Source: CAYMJK01 sp043101635 (GTDB lineage Bacteria; Planctomycetota; Phycisphaerae; Phycisphaerales; UBA1924). Taken from it: a stretch of DNA of 47,207 bases. Below the pieces are notes generated by a model. It worked only from the letters and a program-made list of their open reading frames with translations. It was not told the DNA's origin and ran no database searches. A program made the position numbers and the translations under genes. Shown here one piece after another: positions 39,745 to 47,207 of this stretch (position 1 is its first letter; every line of letters begins with the position of its first letter). The DNA lies in NCBI GenBank assembly GCA_043101635.1, contig JBICIE010000178.1:1-47207 (forward strand). Reading direction: 5' to 3'.

Positions 39745-42700
39745 CTACTCGTCTCGACCCTCCCGCCGGTCCTCCTCGAAGCGCTGGCGCGCCCGGCGCT
39801 TTGCAGCGAACAGACCCGACTCGCCTTCCTGAGCGTCGGACGCCTCCGGGGTCGCCGGCGCCTGCCCTGCATCCGCCGGCCGTCCCTCGCGCTTCTGCCG
39901 AATCTCGCTGATGATCCGCTCACGCCGCTGCTGCTGGGCCGACTCCTTGAGCTGCCGCGCCTCCTCGGCGCCCAGCGCCGGCCGGTCGCCGAGCGTCTTG
40001 CGCAGCTCGGCCGCGGCGCTGCCCCTTGCCTCGCCCACCCGCGAGAGCGTCGCCTGCGCCAGCCCGCCGCGCTTTGCCTGATCGCGCACCGAAGCGGCAA
40101 TCGCGCCCCAGCCCCCGCCGTAGCGTGAACTGGTGAAGCGGTCCCACGCCACCCGCCGCCCGCCGACATCCAGCAGGAAGATCGCCAGCGTCCACAGCAC
40201 GAGCGTCCGCCAGATCGGCGTGCGGGCCCGTGTCGGCTCGATGTCGGATCGATCCCAGATCGCCCTCGGATCCACTGCGTCGAGATCGAGCACGGCGCCG
40301 CCCGTCGCCGCGGCGATCCGCTCCAGCAGGTCCGTATTCGACGACAGCGAGCCGAACTCCAGCCCCACGCGCGCCGTCGCCCCGCCGACCGTTGGTGTCA
40401 GCGGCGTTCCGCCGAGGCTCGGGCGCGCCAGCGCGACGTACACGCCGCTGCCCGCGGCAGGGACAGCCCCCTCGTACATCCCCGGTCCGACCTGCACCAG
40501 CGACGTCTCCACCGGGTCCCCATCGGGGCGGTACACCGTCACCGCGACATCCAGCAGGTCCCGCGGCCGCCCCTGCTCATCGGTCGACTCGTAGCTGATG
40601 CGCACCTGCTCGTCGGTGACATCGAGGGCAAGGTCCGCCCCGCCTGGGTCCGCCGCCCGTCCGATCACGCGCACAAGTTGCGTCCAGAACCGCTGATACC
40701 CGCTCCACTCCAGCCACAACGCCGCCCAGTCGTGCGCGTCCGATGTAAACGCCGCAACCTGCCCCAGCCCGACCGTCCAGTGCGCCAGCAGCGGCTCGCC
40801 CTCCGGCGTGCGCATTGCCAGCGCAATCAGCGGATCCTCGCGCTCGGCCGTCAGCGTCACCCCGAGCAGCGGCGGGGGGTCGCCCAGCCCGCTCGTCAAG
40901 GGCGACCCGCTCGCCGTCACCACCGGATCGAACGCTCCTTCGCGCACCATCGGCGACCGCGCCACCCGCACCGCCCGCACGAACACCCGCGGCAGCACGT
41001 TCGGGTTGATGACGCGGTAGAAGACGCCGTCGCCGCCGGCGGCGACCCGGTCCAGCGTCTCGACATCCGCGCCGTCGCCGACGCCGATCGTCGAGATCCG
41101 GATGCCATCGGCCTGCATCTGCTGCGCCAGGCGCGGCAGCATCTCCGCGTTCATCGAGCGCCCATCCGACAGCACGATCACGTGCTTGACGCGGGCGTCG
41201 ACGCCCTGCAGCGCTTCGCGGGCCTGCTCCAGCGCCGGACCGAGGTTCGTCCCGCCGCCGGGACGAATGCCGCGGATGCGCGCCTGAAGCTCCTCCGGAT
41301 CGTCATTCGGCGCCAGCGGCGCCACCGTGTACGGCGCGTTGCTGAAGCCGATCACGCCGACCAGATCGGTCGAGTCCAGCGTCGCCACCGCCATCGCCGC
41401 CGCCTCGTTGGCGATCTCCTGCTGGCTGCGCGACGAGCCCAGCACCGGCCGCCCCATGCTGCCGGAGGTGTCCAGCACCAGCACGATCGCCGCCTGCGCC
41501 TGCATCAGGCGCGATGGCAGATCGAGCCGCACCGGCAGGATCGCCTCCAGGTCCGACCCGCGCCACCCCCCGGCGCCGAACGAGTCCGGCCCGCCGATCA
41601 TCACCAGCCCGCCGCCCAGATCCTGCACGTAGCGCACCAGCAGTTCCTGGAACGCGAAGGGCACGGCGTCCGCCGGCACATCCTGGAGCAGCACGATGTC
41701 GTACGCCTGCAGGTCGAGCAGGTTGTCCGGAACGCCGAGTGGCGCAACAAGCTGCGTGCGCACGCCGCTGCGCTCCAGCGCCCGGGCCAGCGTCGCGCCC
41801 GGGCCCGCCGGCGCTCCCTCGCCGACGCCGTCGACGATCAGCGCTGAGCCGGCGCCCGGCGTCAGCGTCACCGCCTCGGCCGTGTTGTTCTCCAGCGAGG
41901 TATCGCCGACCGGCTCGCCCGCCCGCTGCTCGGGCTCGAAGACCGCCTGGAACCGGTGCACCCGCCCTTCGCCGAGATTGACATCAACGAGTTCGAGCGT
42001 GCGCCCCGGCGCAAGTTCCACCGGGCGCGACATCGCCCCGTCCGGCCCGATCGGCGCCGGTTCGCCATCGGCGAGGATGCGCAGCGTCCCGCGCGCGCTG
42101 GTCGTTGACCGCAGGCCGATGCGCAGCGTCACGGCCGACTCTGCCGGCGCCCGCGTCGGGGCGTCCACGAACTCGACGAGCACCTCCCGCGGCTCGTCGT
42201 ACTGCACCGGCGCCACATCGATCGGGATCGCCCCGCGCGATCCTTCGCCCAGCGCGCGCGCCGCGGACACATCCAGCGCGGCGTCCAGCGCGTCGCCGCG
42301 TGTCTGGGCCCCGTCGCTCATCAGCACGATCCGCCCGGTCGCGGTGGGGGGGATCATCGCCGCGGCCGTCCGCAGCGCCCCGGCGAGGTCCGAGCCGTCG
42401 CGCATCTGCAGGTCGATGGCCCGCCCGGTCGGGTCCGCCCGCGTCGGCGTGGCCACCGCCCCCGCCTGCCCGTCGAAGACGACCACGCCCAGCAGATCAT
42501 CCGGCCCGCGCCCCTCATTCAGCCGCTCGATCAGCGCTTCTGCGCGCTCGATCGCGCTCATGCGCCGCCCCGTCTCCTCGTCCACCGCGCTGCCGAACCG
42601 GCGCACCGAGCCCGAGATGTCGATTACAGCCACGACCGCCACGTCGCTGGTCTCCCGCACGCGGCTGGCCCCCGCCAGCAGGATCGCCAGCAGCGCGATC

Positions 42701-42837
42701 AGCCCCGCCCGCACCAGCGCAATCGCTCCCCGGCGCACCGGCGTCGCGGACGGAAACGCCCGTAGCGCCACCGCCGCGGCCGGAATCGCCAGCAGCGCCA
42801 CCAGCAGCCACCTGGGATCGTCGAGCGTCAGACCCAT
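39745..42837 (-). CDS. Large VWA-domain membrane protein
   Basis: The 1030-residue protein has two N-terminal membrane spans (about 10-58), a first von Willebrand A domain with a DISGS metal motif near residue 73, then a beta-rich part. A ThuA/amidotransferase-like segment comes next (YDIVLLQDVPADA, LGGGLVMIGGPDSFG). A second VWA domain has the full DTSGSMG motif near residue 475, and a last membrane span is near 910-930 before a charged, helical tail. The layout matches large BatA-like proteins of planctomycetes. Partners with MoxR/DUF58 genes are usual but none lies in the window. No clear ribosome site precedes the ATG at 42837; a longer start at 42879 is possible. Confidence 0.85.
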   Translation of the reverse strand: MGLTLDDPRWLLVALLAIPAAAVALRAFPSATPVRRGAIALVRAGLIALLAILLAGASRVRETSDVAVVAVIDISGSVRRFGSAVDEETGRRMSAIERAEALIERLNEGRGPDDLLGVVVFDGQAGAVATPTRADPTGRAIDLQMRDGSDLAGALRTAAAMIPPTATGRIVLMSDGAQTRGDALDAALDVSAARALGEGSRGAIPIDVAPVQYDEPREVLVEFVDAPTRAPAESAVTLRIGLRSTTSARGTLRILADGEPAPIGPDGAMSRPVELAPGRTLELVDVNLGEGRVHRFQAVFEPEQRAGEPVGDTSLENNTAEAVTLTPGAGSALIVDGVGEGAPAGPGATLARALERSGVRTQLVAPLGVPDNLLDLQAYDIVLLQDVPADAVPFAFQELLVRYVQDLGGGLVMIGGPDSFGAGGWRGSDLEAILPVRLDLPSRLMQAQAAIVLVLDTSGSMGRPVLGSSRSQQEIANEAAAMAVATLDSTDLVGVIGFSNAPYTVAPLAPNDDPEELQARIRGIRPGGGTNLGPALEQAREALQGVDARVKHVIVLSDGRSMNAEMLPRLAQQMQADGIRISTIGVGDGADVETLDRVAAGGDGVFYRVINPNVLPRVFVRAVRVARSPMVREGAFDPVVTASGSPLTSGLGDPPPLLGVTLTAEREDPLIALAMRTPEGEPLLAHWTVGLGQVAAFTSDAHDWAALWLEWSGYQRFWTQLVRVIGRAADPGGADLALDVTDEQVRISYESTDEQGRPRDLLDVAVTVYRPDGDPVETSLVQVGPGMYEGAVPAAGSGVYVALARPSLGGTPLTPTVGGATARVGLEFGSLSSNTDLLERIAAATGGAVLDLDAVDPRAIWDRSDIEPTRARTPIWRTLVLWTLAIFLLDVGGRRVAWDRFTSSRYGGGWGAIAASVRDQAKRGGLAQATLSRVGEARGSAAAELRKTLGDRPALGAEEARQLKESAQQQRRERIISEIRQKREGRPADAGQAPATPEASDAQEGESGLFAAKRRARQRFEEDRREGRDE

Positions 42838-42927
42838 CGCGGAAGGATACGAGGCCGGCCGCGCAGGTGGCCCAGCCATCTCGCCTGTGCGACACTTGCT
42901 CCCGATGCGCAGCCGGTGCGCAGCTCA

Positions 42928-43956
42928 CTACCGCTCTTGCGAGATGCGCGCAAGCTCGCCCAGCGTCCGCTCCGCAGCCCCGCTGTCAATCGCCGCCCGC
43001 GCCATGCCCATCCCCGCCCCGATGTCCGCCGCTGCCCCCGCGACCATCAGCGCCGCCCCCGCGTTCAGCTCCACGATGTCCCGCGCCGGTCCCTCCCGCC
43101 CCGCAAGCACCGCGCGGATCAGCTCCGCAGCGCCATCGAGTGTGCTCGCCTTCAGATCATCCAGCGACGCCCGCGGCACGCCCAGGTCCGCCGCGTCGAA
43201 CTGCTCGATCCGCACCGAGCCCCCCTCCACGTGCGCGATCTTCGTCGGCCCGGTCGTCGAGATCTCATCCATCCCATCCAGCCCGTGCACGACCATCGCG
43301 CGCTCGGCGCCCAGCCGCGCCAGCGCCTCGGCCTCCAGATCGACCAGGTCCGGCTGGTAGATGCCGATGAGCTGGCGCGAGGCCCGCGCCGGGTTCGTCA
43401 GCGGCCCCAGGATGTTGAACAGCGTCGGGAAGCCCAGCGCCTTGCGCGTCGGCGCCGCGTGCTTCGCCGCCGGATGGTGGTGGATGGCAAAGCAGAAGCA
43501 CACGCCCACCTCGCGCAGGCACCGCGCCTGCGCCTCGGGCGGGGCGTCCACATTCACGCCAAGCTGTCCGAGCACTTCCGCCGACCCGCGCCCGCTGCGG
43601 CTGCGATTGCCGTGCTTGGCCACCAGTACCTTCCGCGGCGCCGCCGCGGCCACCACCAGCGCCACCGCCGTGGAGATGTTGAACGTCTTCGGCGCTCCGC
43701 CGGTGCCGCAGGTGTCGATGACCACTGCGCCATCGGGCGCTTCGCACTCCACCGCCGTCACGTGCCGGCGCATCACCCGAGCGGCCCCGACCAGTTCATC
43801 CACCGTCGCCCCGCGCTGCTGGATCAACGTCAAGAGCGCCGCGATCTGCGACTCGGACAGGGCCCCGGAGAGCAACTGCTCGAACACCGCCTCCGCCTCG
43901 GCCTCGCTGAGCGAGCGTCCGGCGAGCAGGTCCGAAAGCGTGCGGGTGATCTCCAT
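42928..43956 (-). CDS. trpD: Anthranilate phosphoribosyltransferase
   Basis: The 342-residue protein has the TrpD motifs: DTCGTGGAPKTFNIST for the PRPP pyrophosphate, KHGNRSRSGRGSAEVL for the other half of the site, and HPAAKHAAPTRK with GPLTNPA for anthranilate. Length is typical. It catalyses the second tryptophan-pathway step in the cytoplasm. It stands alone, away from other trp genes, between unrelated membrane protein genes. Confidence 0.97.
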   Translation of the reverse strand: MEITRTLSDLLAGRSLSEAEAEAVFEQLLSGALSESQIAALLTLIQQRGATVDELVGAARVMRRHVTAVECEAPDGAVVIDTCGTGGAPKTFNISTAVALVVAAAAPRKVLVAKHGNRSRSGRGSAEVLGQLGVNVDAPPEAQARCLREVGVCFCFAIHHHPAAKHAAPTRKALGFPTLFNILGPLTNPARASRQLIGIYQPDLVDLEAEALARLGAERAMVVHGLDGMDEISTTGPTKIAHVEGGSVRIEQFDAADLGVPRASLDDLKASTLDGAAELIRAVLAGREGPARDIVELNAGAALMVAGAAADIGAGMGMARAAIDSGAAERTLGELARISQER

Positions 43957-44122
43957 CGGCGGTCAGGATATCGGCCAGGGCGCGCCGCCGGTGAACGGGT
44001 TCGACGAATGAAGAAGCCCCAATCCGGCGCCCGAGGCCGCGTTTCCAGCGTCCGCTCGCCGGCGCCGTGCCTGGCGGCCGCCGCGGCGTCACGTTCGGCG
44101 GACCTTTTTCACCCGTCAAACG

Positions 44123-44128
44123 TACAAT
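44123..44128 (+). promoter_or_regulatory. Possible -10 (TACAAT) giving a leaderless transcript
   Basis: TACAAT ends 5 bases before the ATG of the large P/Q-rich protein, which has no good Shine-Dalgarno at a normal distance. Transcription would start at the ATG, as at 38429. Confidence 0.45.
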
Positions 44129-44133
44129 CAGGT

Positions 44134-46539
44134 ATGCCGCAGCCTGATGCGCACCATGCTCCACCGCAGACACGCCGCGCTGCGGCGCGCGTCGCCCGCC
44201 GGGCGCTGCTGCGCGACATGCTGCGCTACGCCCCGCGCGGGCTGGTCATCGGCGCGATCGCCGGCGCGGCGGGACTGGCCGCCTCGCGCCTCGCCGGATT
44301 CGACGAGCCTGCGCTGGCGATCGCAGTCGCCGGCCCCGGCCTCGGCGCCGTTGCCGGGCTCGGGCTCGCCGTGGCGCGCCGCTGGAACCCCGCCCGCGCA
44401 GCCGGCGAGATCGACCGGCGGCTTGGCCTGCGCGACCGCCTCTCGTCGGCGCTCAATCTTGCCTCCAGTTCCGACCCGTTTGCACGACTGGCTGTCGCCG
44501 ACGCCGAGCGCATTGCCGGCGCGGTGCGCGCCGGCGAGGTGGCGCCGATTCGGCGCGACTGGTCCTGGGCCCTGTGGCCGGTCGCCGGCGCCGCCCTCCT
44601 GGCCGCCTGGCTCTGGATCCCGGCCATGGCGTGGGCGCCGGAGCGTCCGGCTGTTGCCGCGGCGCCCGCCGCCGCCAGCGCTGTCAGCGAGGCCCGGCAG
44701 GCGGTTGCCCCGCTCCAGGAAGCCGCGCCCGACCCGGCCGTCGCCGCCGAGCTCGAGCGGCTGGATGCCATCGAGCGAGAGCTTGCCGAAGGTCGCCTCG
44801 ACCCTGCCGACGGTCGCATGGAAGCCGCCGACACGCTCGACCGGCTCGCCGATCGCTTCGCGCGGGAGGCCGAGCGCCAGCAGCAGGAGGCTGACGCCCT
44901 CCGCCAGCGCCTGGCCGAGCTGCCGGACCAGCTCCCGGAGGACGGTCCGCCCTCGCCCATCGCCGAGGCGCTGCGCGAAGGCGACCTTGAGCGCGCTGCC
45001 GACCTTGCCCGCAGCCTGCTCGACGAAGCCCCGCGTCTGACGCCCGAAGAGCGTCAGGCCCTCGCCAGCGATCTGGACGAACTTGCGCGCATGCTCGATG
45101 AAGCCGCGCGCCAGGCGGAACTCGACAGCGCCGAAGACCAGCCCGCCGCCGGCGAATCGCAACTGGCGCCGGAAGCCCCCGCGCCCGAGCCGCCCGGCGC
45201 CGACGCGTCCGTTGAACAACCCGAAGAAGCGACCCCCCAGGCGCCGCAGGCGCCGGACCAGCAGATCCCCCCGATCCCGCCGCAGCCCGAAGGCTCGCCC
45301 GATGCGCCGGACGCCTCTGCCCCGCAGGCGCCAGCCGAGCCGCCGTCAACCGGGCCCGAGTCATATCCCCTGCGCGATCTCAGCGAGGCGGCCCGCGAGG
45401 CCGCCGAGGAGCTTCGTCAACCGCCCGAGTCCCCGGAACAGCCGCCGGCGCCGCCCGATCAGCCCGAGTCGGGCGCCGAGCAGCAGCCACAGCAGCAGCC
45501 TGGCCAGGCCCCACCGGAGGGCCAGCAGGCGCCGCAGCAGCCCGGTCAGCAGCAGGCCCCGCAGCAACCACAGCAACCGGGCGAGCCGCGCCCCGGAGAG
45601 CGCCAACCGCGGCCCGGCCAGCCGGGCGCCGAGCCGGCGCCCCAGCCCGGCCAGCAGCCCCAGCCGCAGCCGGCCCAGCCGGGTCAGCAGGCGCCACCGG
45701 ACCAGCCGGATCAGGGGCAGCCGGGCCAGCAAACGCCCGAGCAGGGTCAGCCTCAGCCCCGACCCCAGCCCGGCGCCCAGCCAACCGAGCCCGAGCCCGG
45801 TCAGGGTCAGCCCGGACCGGTTCCTGGCGAGCCGCAACCCGGCCAGCCCGGCGCTGAGCAGCCCACGCCGGGTCAGCCAGAGTCCCCCCAGCCGCGTCCC
45901 GGCCAGCCCGAGCCCGGCGCCGATCAGCAGCCCGGCTCACAGCCCCAGCCTGGCGCAGAGCCGGCAGGCGAGCCGCGGCCCGGCGCCGCGGAACAGCAGC
46001 CTGCGCAGCGCGAAGGCGCGACGCCGGACCAGCCGCCACAGTCCGGCGATGGTGGGGCCCAGTCCGAGCCGCGCGGCTTGGAGCGATTCGCCGAGCGCTT
46101 GCGGCGCGCTGCCGAGCAGCGCGACCAGGCCCGGCAGTCCCAGGAGCAGGCCGAGGATCTCCGCCAGCGGGCCCGCGACATGCTCGATCAGATGTCGCCC
46201 GAGGAGCGCCAGCGCCTGCTGGACCGCTGGGCCGGCGCCGGCGACCAGCAGCAGGATCTCCCCGCCCAGCCCTCCGCGCCCTGGACCGGCGAGACCGAGA
46301 CCGTCGACGCCCGCCCGCCTGCGTCAGACGATGTCGCCGAGCGCACCGTCGCCGAGTGGTTCAGTGACCAGGCCGGCCCGGCTTCCGGGACACCTGCCGA
46401 GCGGGCCGCCGCGGCTCGCGAGGCCCAGCAGGCCGCCGAGCGCGCCATTGAACAGGAAACGGCGCCGAAGCGCCGTCACGATCTCATTCGCAGAGTGTTC
46501 GCCCGCTACGCCGAGCGGCTGGAGCAGGAAGGCCGCTGA
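44134..46539 (+). CDS. Large membrane protein with coiled-coil regions and a P/Q/G-rich linker (DUF4175-like)
   Basis: The 801-residue protein has membrane spans at about 35-52, 63-83 and 150-170, then a long charged helical region (about 190-330), an Ala/Pro/Glu linker and, from about 430 to 655, a Pro/Gln/Gly-rich low-complexity region. A last helical domain (about 655-800) has RLRRAAEQRDQARQSQEQAE and DMLDQMSPEERQ. The early part fits DUF4175-like planctomycete proteins, often found near VWA/BatA genes. The repeats are codon-level repeats of QPG/PQP units. Function unknown. A -10 hexamer lies 5 bases upstream. Confidence 0.75.
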   Translation: MPQPDAHHAPPQTRRAAARVARRALLRDMLRYAPRGLVIGAIAGAAGLAASRLAGFDEPALAIAVAGPGLGAVAGLGLAVARRWNPARAAGEIDRRLGLRDRLSSALNLASSSDPFARLAVADAERIAGAVRAGEVAPIRRDWSWALWPVAGAALLAAWLWIPAMAWAPERPAVAAAPAAASAVSEARQAVAPLQEAAPDPAVAAELERLDAIERELAEGRLDPADGRMEAADTLDRLADRFAREAERQQQEADALRQRLAELPDQLPEDGPPSPIAEALREGDLERAADLARSLLDEAPRLTPEERQALASDLDELARMLDEAARQAELDSAEDQPAAGESQLAPEAPAPEPPGADASVEQPEEATPQAPQAPDQQIPPIPPQPEGSPDAPDASAPQAPAEPPSTGPESYPLRDLSEAAREAAEELRQPPESPEQPPAPPDQPESGAEQQPQQQPGQAPPEGQQAPQQPGQQQAPQQPQQPGEPRPGERQPRPGQPGAEPAPQPGQQPQPQPAQPGQQAPPDQPDQGQPGQQTPEQGQPQPRPQPGAQPTEPEPGQGQPGPVPGEPQPGQPGAEQPTPGQPESPQPRPGQPEPGADQQPGSQPQPGAEPAGEPRPGAAEQQPAQREGATPDQPPQSGDGGAQSEPRGLERFAERLRRAAEQRDQARQSQEQAEDLRQRARDMLDQMSPEERQRLLDRWAGAGDQQQDLPAQPSAPWTGETETVDARPPASDDVAERTVAEWFSDQAGPASGTPAERAAAAREAQQAAERAIEQETAPKRRHDLIRRVFARYAERLEQEGR
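45421..46060 (+). repeat. Low-complexity Pro/Gln/Gly-coding repeat region inside the gene
   Basis: Codons for Q, P, G, E and A recur in irregular QPGQP-like units over about 640 bases. The opposite strand and other frames give long Arg/Ala/Gly-rich open frames that are artefacts of the composition. Slippage between copies is likely in cultures and in assembly. Confidence 0.8.
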
Positions 46540-46550
46540 GCGGGGCGGGA

Positions 46551-47207
46551 TCAGCGGATCAGCGACGACGCCCGGTCGAGCGTGGCCGCGTCGGTGTGCG
46601 GCCCGCGCACCATCCACGCGGTCGGCGCCTTGCCATCGGCATCCGGGCCGATCCACACGACCATGTCCACATCATCGCGATCGTGCAGCCACGACTCGAT
46701 GCGCTGCTGCGCATCGGCCGAGGCAAACGGCGCCATCCCGATCGCCTGACGCAGGGAGGCCGCCGCTTCCGTGTGCGAGTCCTCATCGGCGCTCGGTCCG
46801 AAGCCGATCAGCCTCACGCCGGCGCCGTGCAGGCGGTCGAGACGGTCGTTGACCCGCTCCGAGTGGCCCGGCATGACCGCGATCGGGTCGCGCAGCACCA
46901 GGGCCGACAGCTCCGGCAGCACCGGCGACTCGTCGAGCCCCGGGGCGGCGGGCGGCGCCGGCGGCGCCAGCTGCGCCGGCCCCTTGGGCGCTGCGGCCGG
47001 CCCGTCGATGCTGATGACCATGGATCGCGCCCCTGCGATGCGCCGGTCACCCGGCAGCAGCATCAGCGCGCCCACCGCCACCGCCGCGGCCAGGAACAGG
47101 AACAGCGCCACGGCCACACCGGCGTTGAGGTTGTTGTCGTAGCGCTTCGGGCGCTCCCGGCGCAGCGCTGCGCCGCCGCCGGCCCGCCCAGCTCTTCCTG
47201 CCGGCCG
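46551..47207 (-). CDS. Membrane-anchored protein of unknown function, N-terminus outside the window
   Basis: The frame stays open to the right edge, so the true start is not in the window. The visible 218 residues begin RPAGRAGRAGG, continue through the polar RPKRYDNNLNAG and then a single membrane span (AVALFLFLAAAVAVGALML). The extracytoplasmic part has a Pro-rich linker and a small mixed domain with LIGFGPSADEDSHTEA and DVDMVVWIGPDADG. No family was recognised. It is convergent with the preceding gene. Confidence 0.6.
   Translation of the reverse strand, partial: RPAGRAGRAGGGAALRRERPKRYDNNLNAGVAVALFLFLAAAVAVGALMLLPGDRRIAGARSMVISIDGPAAAPKGPAQLAPPAPPAAPGLDESPVLPELSALVLRDPIAVMPGHSERVNDRLDRLHGAGVRLIGFGPSADEDSHTEAAASLRQAIGMAPFASADAQQRIESWLHDRDDVDMVVWIGPDADGKAPTAWMVRGPHTDAATLDRASSLIR

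Noticed and set aside
45421..46060. CRISPR-like repeats
   Set aside because: The repeats are irregular in length and in frame with coding of a P/Q-rich linker; no unique spacers of constant length.
45083..46852. 589-codon rightward open frame in the repeat region
   Set aside because: Arg/Ser/Pro-rich frame-shifted copy of the QPG repeats; the other frame has the membrane and coiled-coil domains.
1..47207. tRNA, rRNA, insertion sequences, attachment sites or phage genes
   Set aside because: Read for these on both strands and none was recognised. Without a covariance search, small or unusual RNAs could be missed.

Overview
The window is GC-rich, densely coded bacterial DNA that reads like a planctomycete, most likely of the Phycisphaerae type. 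The pointers are an exported secretin-N-like protein, a sigma-factor gene fused by overlap to a Ser/Thr kinase gene, a DUF2961/GH172 protein, a BlaI/M56-peptidase pair, a large VWA membrane protein and a proline/glutamine-rich membrane protein. The taxonomy is an inference from gene style; no rRNA or tRNA gene was seen. Genes are cut by both window edges.

Layout. 1-2.1 kb: the end of a cysteate/threonine-synthase-like PLP enzyme, a [4Fe-4S] APS reductase and an exported protein. 2.1-7.8 kb: a Tat-exported molybdenum hydroxylase (FeS, Mo and FAD subunits) with its XdhC chaperone, a MocA-type cytidylyltransferase and a 75-residue Cys-rich protein. 7.9-14.9 kb: a putative lipoprotein, then a GH172-like enzyme followed by a three-gene ribose-type ABC importer. 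15.0-23.3 kb: a two-component system whose sensor carries CxxCH and CX4CH haem motifs, divergent from a soluble GcvH-like protein, a membrane GcvH-like protein, a HybA-like ferredoxin, a HybB/NrfD-like quinone-interacting protein and a 12-haem cytochrome. 23.4-28.9 kb: a GAF-type sigma-54 activator divergent from a sulfate/thiosulfate ABC transporter. 29.0-32.6 kb: M56 peptidase/BlaI pair, a small acidic protein, and the sigma factor/kinase pair. 33.0-37.8 kb: a tightly overlapped five-gene leftward run (SDR, membrane-thioredoxin fusion, membrane protein, DNA exonuclease, ATP-dependent DNA ligase). 37.9-47.2 kb: MgtC, a YgbA-like protein, an anchored unknown protein, the VWA protein, trpD, a large P/Q-rich membrane protein and an incomplete membrane-anchored protein.

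The most interesting system is at 15-23 kb. It looks self-contained: a periplasmic haem-type sensor kinase and a sigma-54-activating response regulator face two transcription units. Each unit has a -24/-12 promoter (13 of 16 bases identical to each other) and a related 15-base upstream element (12 of 15 identical). Both GcvH-like proteins lack the lipoyl lysine. I infer a quinone/periplasmic cytochrome electron-transfer complex that is switched on in response to redox state or a ligand. The sulfate transporter next door has its own sigma-54-like promoter and three tandem operator-like palindromes beside its divergent activator gene, so sigma-54 control recurs here.
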